A stretch of 13,454 nt of DNA from Chloroflexota bacterium (GTDB lineage Bacteria; Chloroflexota; Chloroflexia; Thermomicrobiales; UBA6265). Numbering within the stretch: position 1 is the stretch's first letter; every line of letters starts with the position of its first letter. Location: positions 1-13,454 of the forward strand of contig JAEWEG010000016.1 in the NCBI GenBank assembly GCA_023389575.1, in the 5' to 3' direction. A program made the translations under genes and the position numbers. Below are positions 13,330 to 13,454 of this stretch, in pieces. The notes beneath the pieces were generated by a model. It saw only the letters and a program-made list of their open reading frames with translations, was not told the origin of the DNA and did not search any database.

Positions 13330-13454
13330 TAGGGCGTGTCTGACGAATGGACCGCGTATTTGGTAGACTCCCACCCTTTTGACAGAGTCCAGAAGGGGAC
13401 GAGATGGTTGGACGCGGCGAAATCACCGATCAGGCATGGGCGACCGTGGAGCCG
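13330..13454 (+). mobile_element. Left end of an IS5-family-like insertion sequence (partial)
   Basis: The start of a transposase gene lies at 13404, and about 70 bases before it is GGGCGTGTCTGACGAAT (from 13332), which looks like a terminal inverted repeat of IS5-family elements. It is preceded by TA (13330-13331), the target duplicated by some IS5 subgroups. The right end lies outside the window, so neither the inverted-repeat partner nor the TA duplication can be confirmed. A TTGACA (13379-13384) sits in the leader but has no correctly spaced -10. Confidence 0.6.
13404..13454 (+). CDS. IS5-family-like transposase, first 17 codons only
   Basis: ATG 13404 is preceded by AAGGGG (13393-13398) at five bases. 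The visible product is MVGRGEITDQAWATVEP, closely matching the typical N-terminus (MVGRGELTDxAWxxIxP) of IS5/IS4-type DDE transposases of the DUF4096 kind. The gene continues beyond the window, so completeness of the DDE core is unknown. It points away from the PLP operon. Confidence 0.75.
   Translation, partial: MVGRGEITDQAWATVEP

Noticed and set aside
13150..13332. Plus-strand 60-residue open frame upstream of the insertion sequence
   Set aside because: It overlaps the start and promoter of the PLP gene, has no ribosome-binding site and no recognisable sequence.
1..13454. CRISPR arrays, toxin-antitoxin pairs, prophage or defence genes
   Set aside because: No regularly spaced repeats and no proteins of these kinds were seen on either strand.

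Overview
The window looks like a piece of a high-GC bacterial chromosome. It is closely packed, has no phage or plasmid genes, and shows one insertion-sequence edge at its right end. The Zincin_2/DUF2342 metalloprotease, which is typical of F420-associated Actinobacteria and Chloroflexota, and the overall mix of housekeeping and catabolic genes fit a Chloroflexota (Thermomicrobia-like) or actinobacterial lineage. I lean to Chloroflexota. This is inference from gene content, not a proven placement.

Left part (1-3085): the 3' end of an initiator-type tRNA-Met with an encoded CCA, followed by a long hairpin; a zinc metalloprotease gene with a strong intrinsic terminator; and, convergent to it, purH for the last two steps of IMP synthesis. 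Middle (3195-4998): a single-chain Wzz/BY-kinase gene (chain-length control of an exported polysaccharide) on the minus strand. It is separated by a 338-base divergent intergenic region from an FAD-dependent oxidoreductase. That region carries inverted repeats and a plausible promoter facing each way.

Right-middle (4999-8323): plus-strand FAD oxidoreductase, a minus-strand tRNA-Arg(TCT), an AXE1-type acetyl-xylan esterase with a complete catalytic triad, and a TIM-barrel sugar-phosphate isomerase/epimerase. The last two fit carbohydrate catabolism.

Right part (8337-13246, minus strand): five genes read in one direction behind one good promoter at 13217-13246: a PLP-dependent trans-sulfuration-type enzyme, a NodB-fold protein that has lost its metal ligands, a YtcJ-type amidohydrolase, a UPF0173 metallo-beta-lactamase-fold hydrolase and a small unknown protein. 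Gaps are 34, 66, 14 and 89 bases, so this looks like an operon (the last gene least certainly). Its common substrate is not evident. The pseudo-deacetylase and the small unknown protein are the least explained parts. The window closes with the left end of an IS5-family-like element (from about 13330) and the first 17 codons of its transposase.

No CRISPR array, toxin-antitoxin pair or defence system was seen. Most of the window is ordinary metabolism, and the findings below are ranked accordingly.
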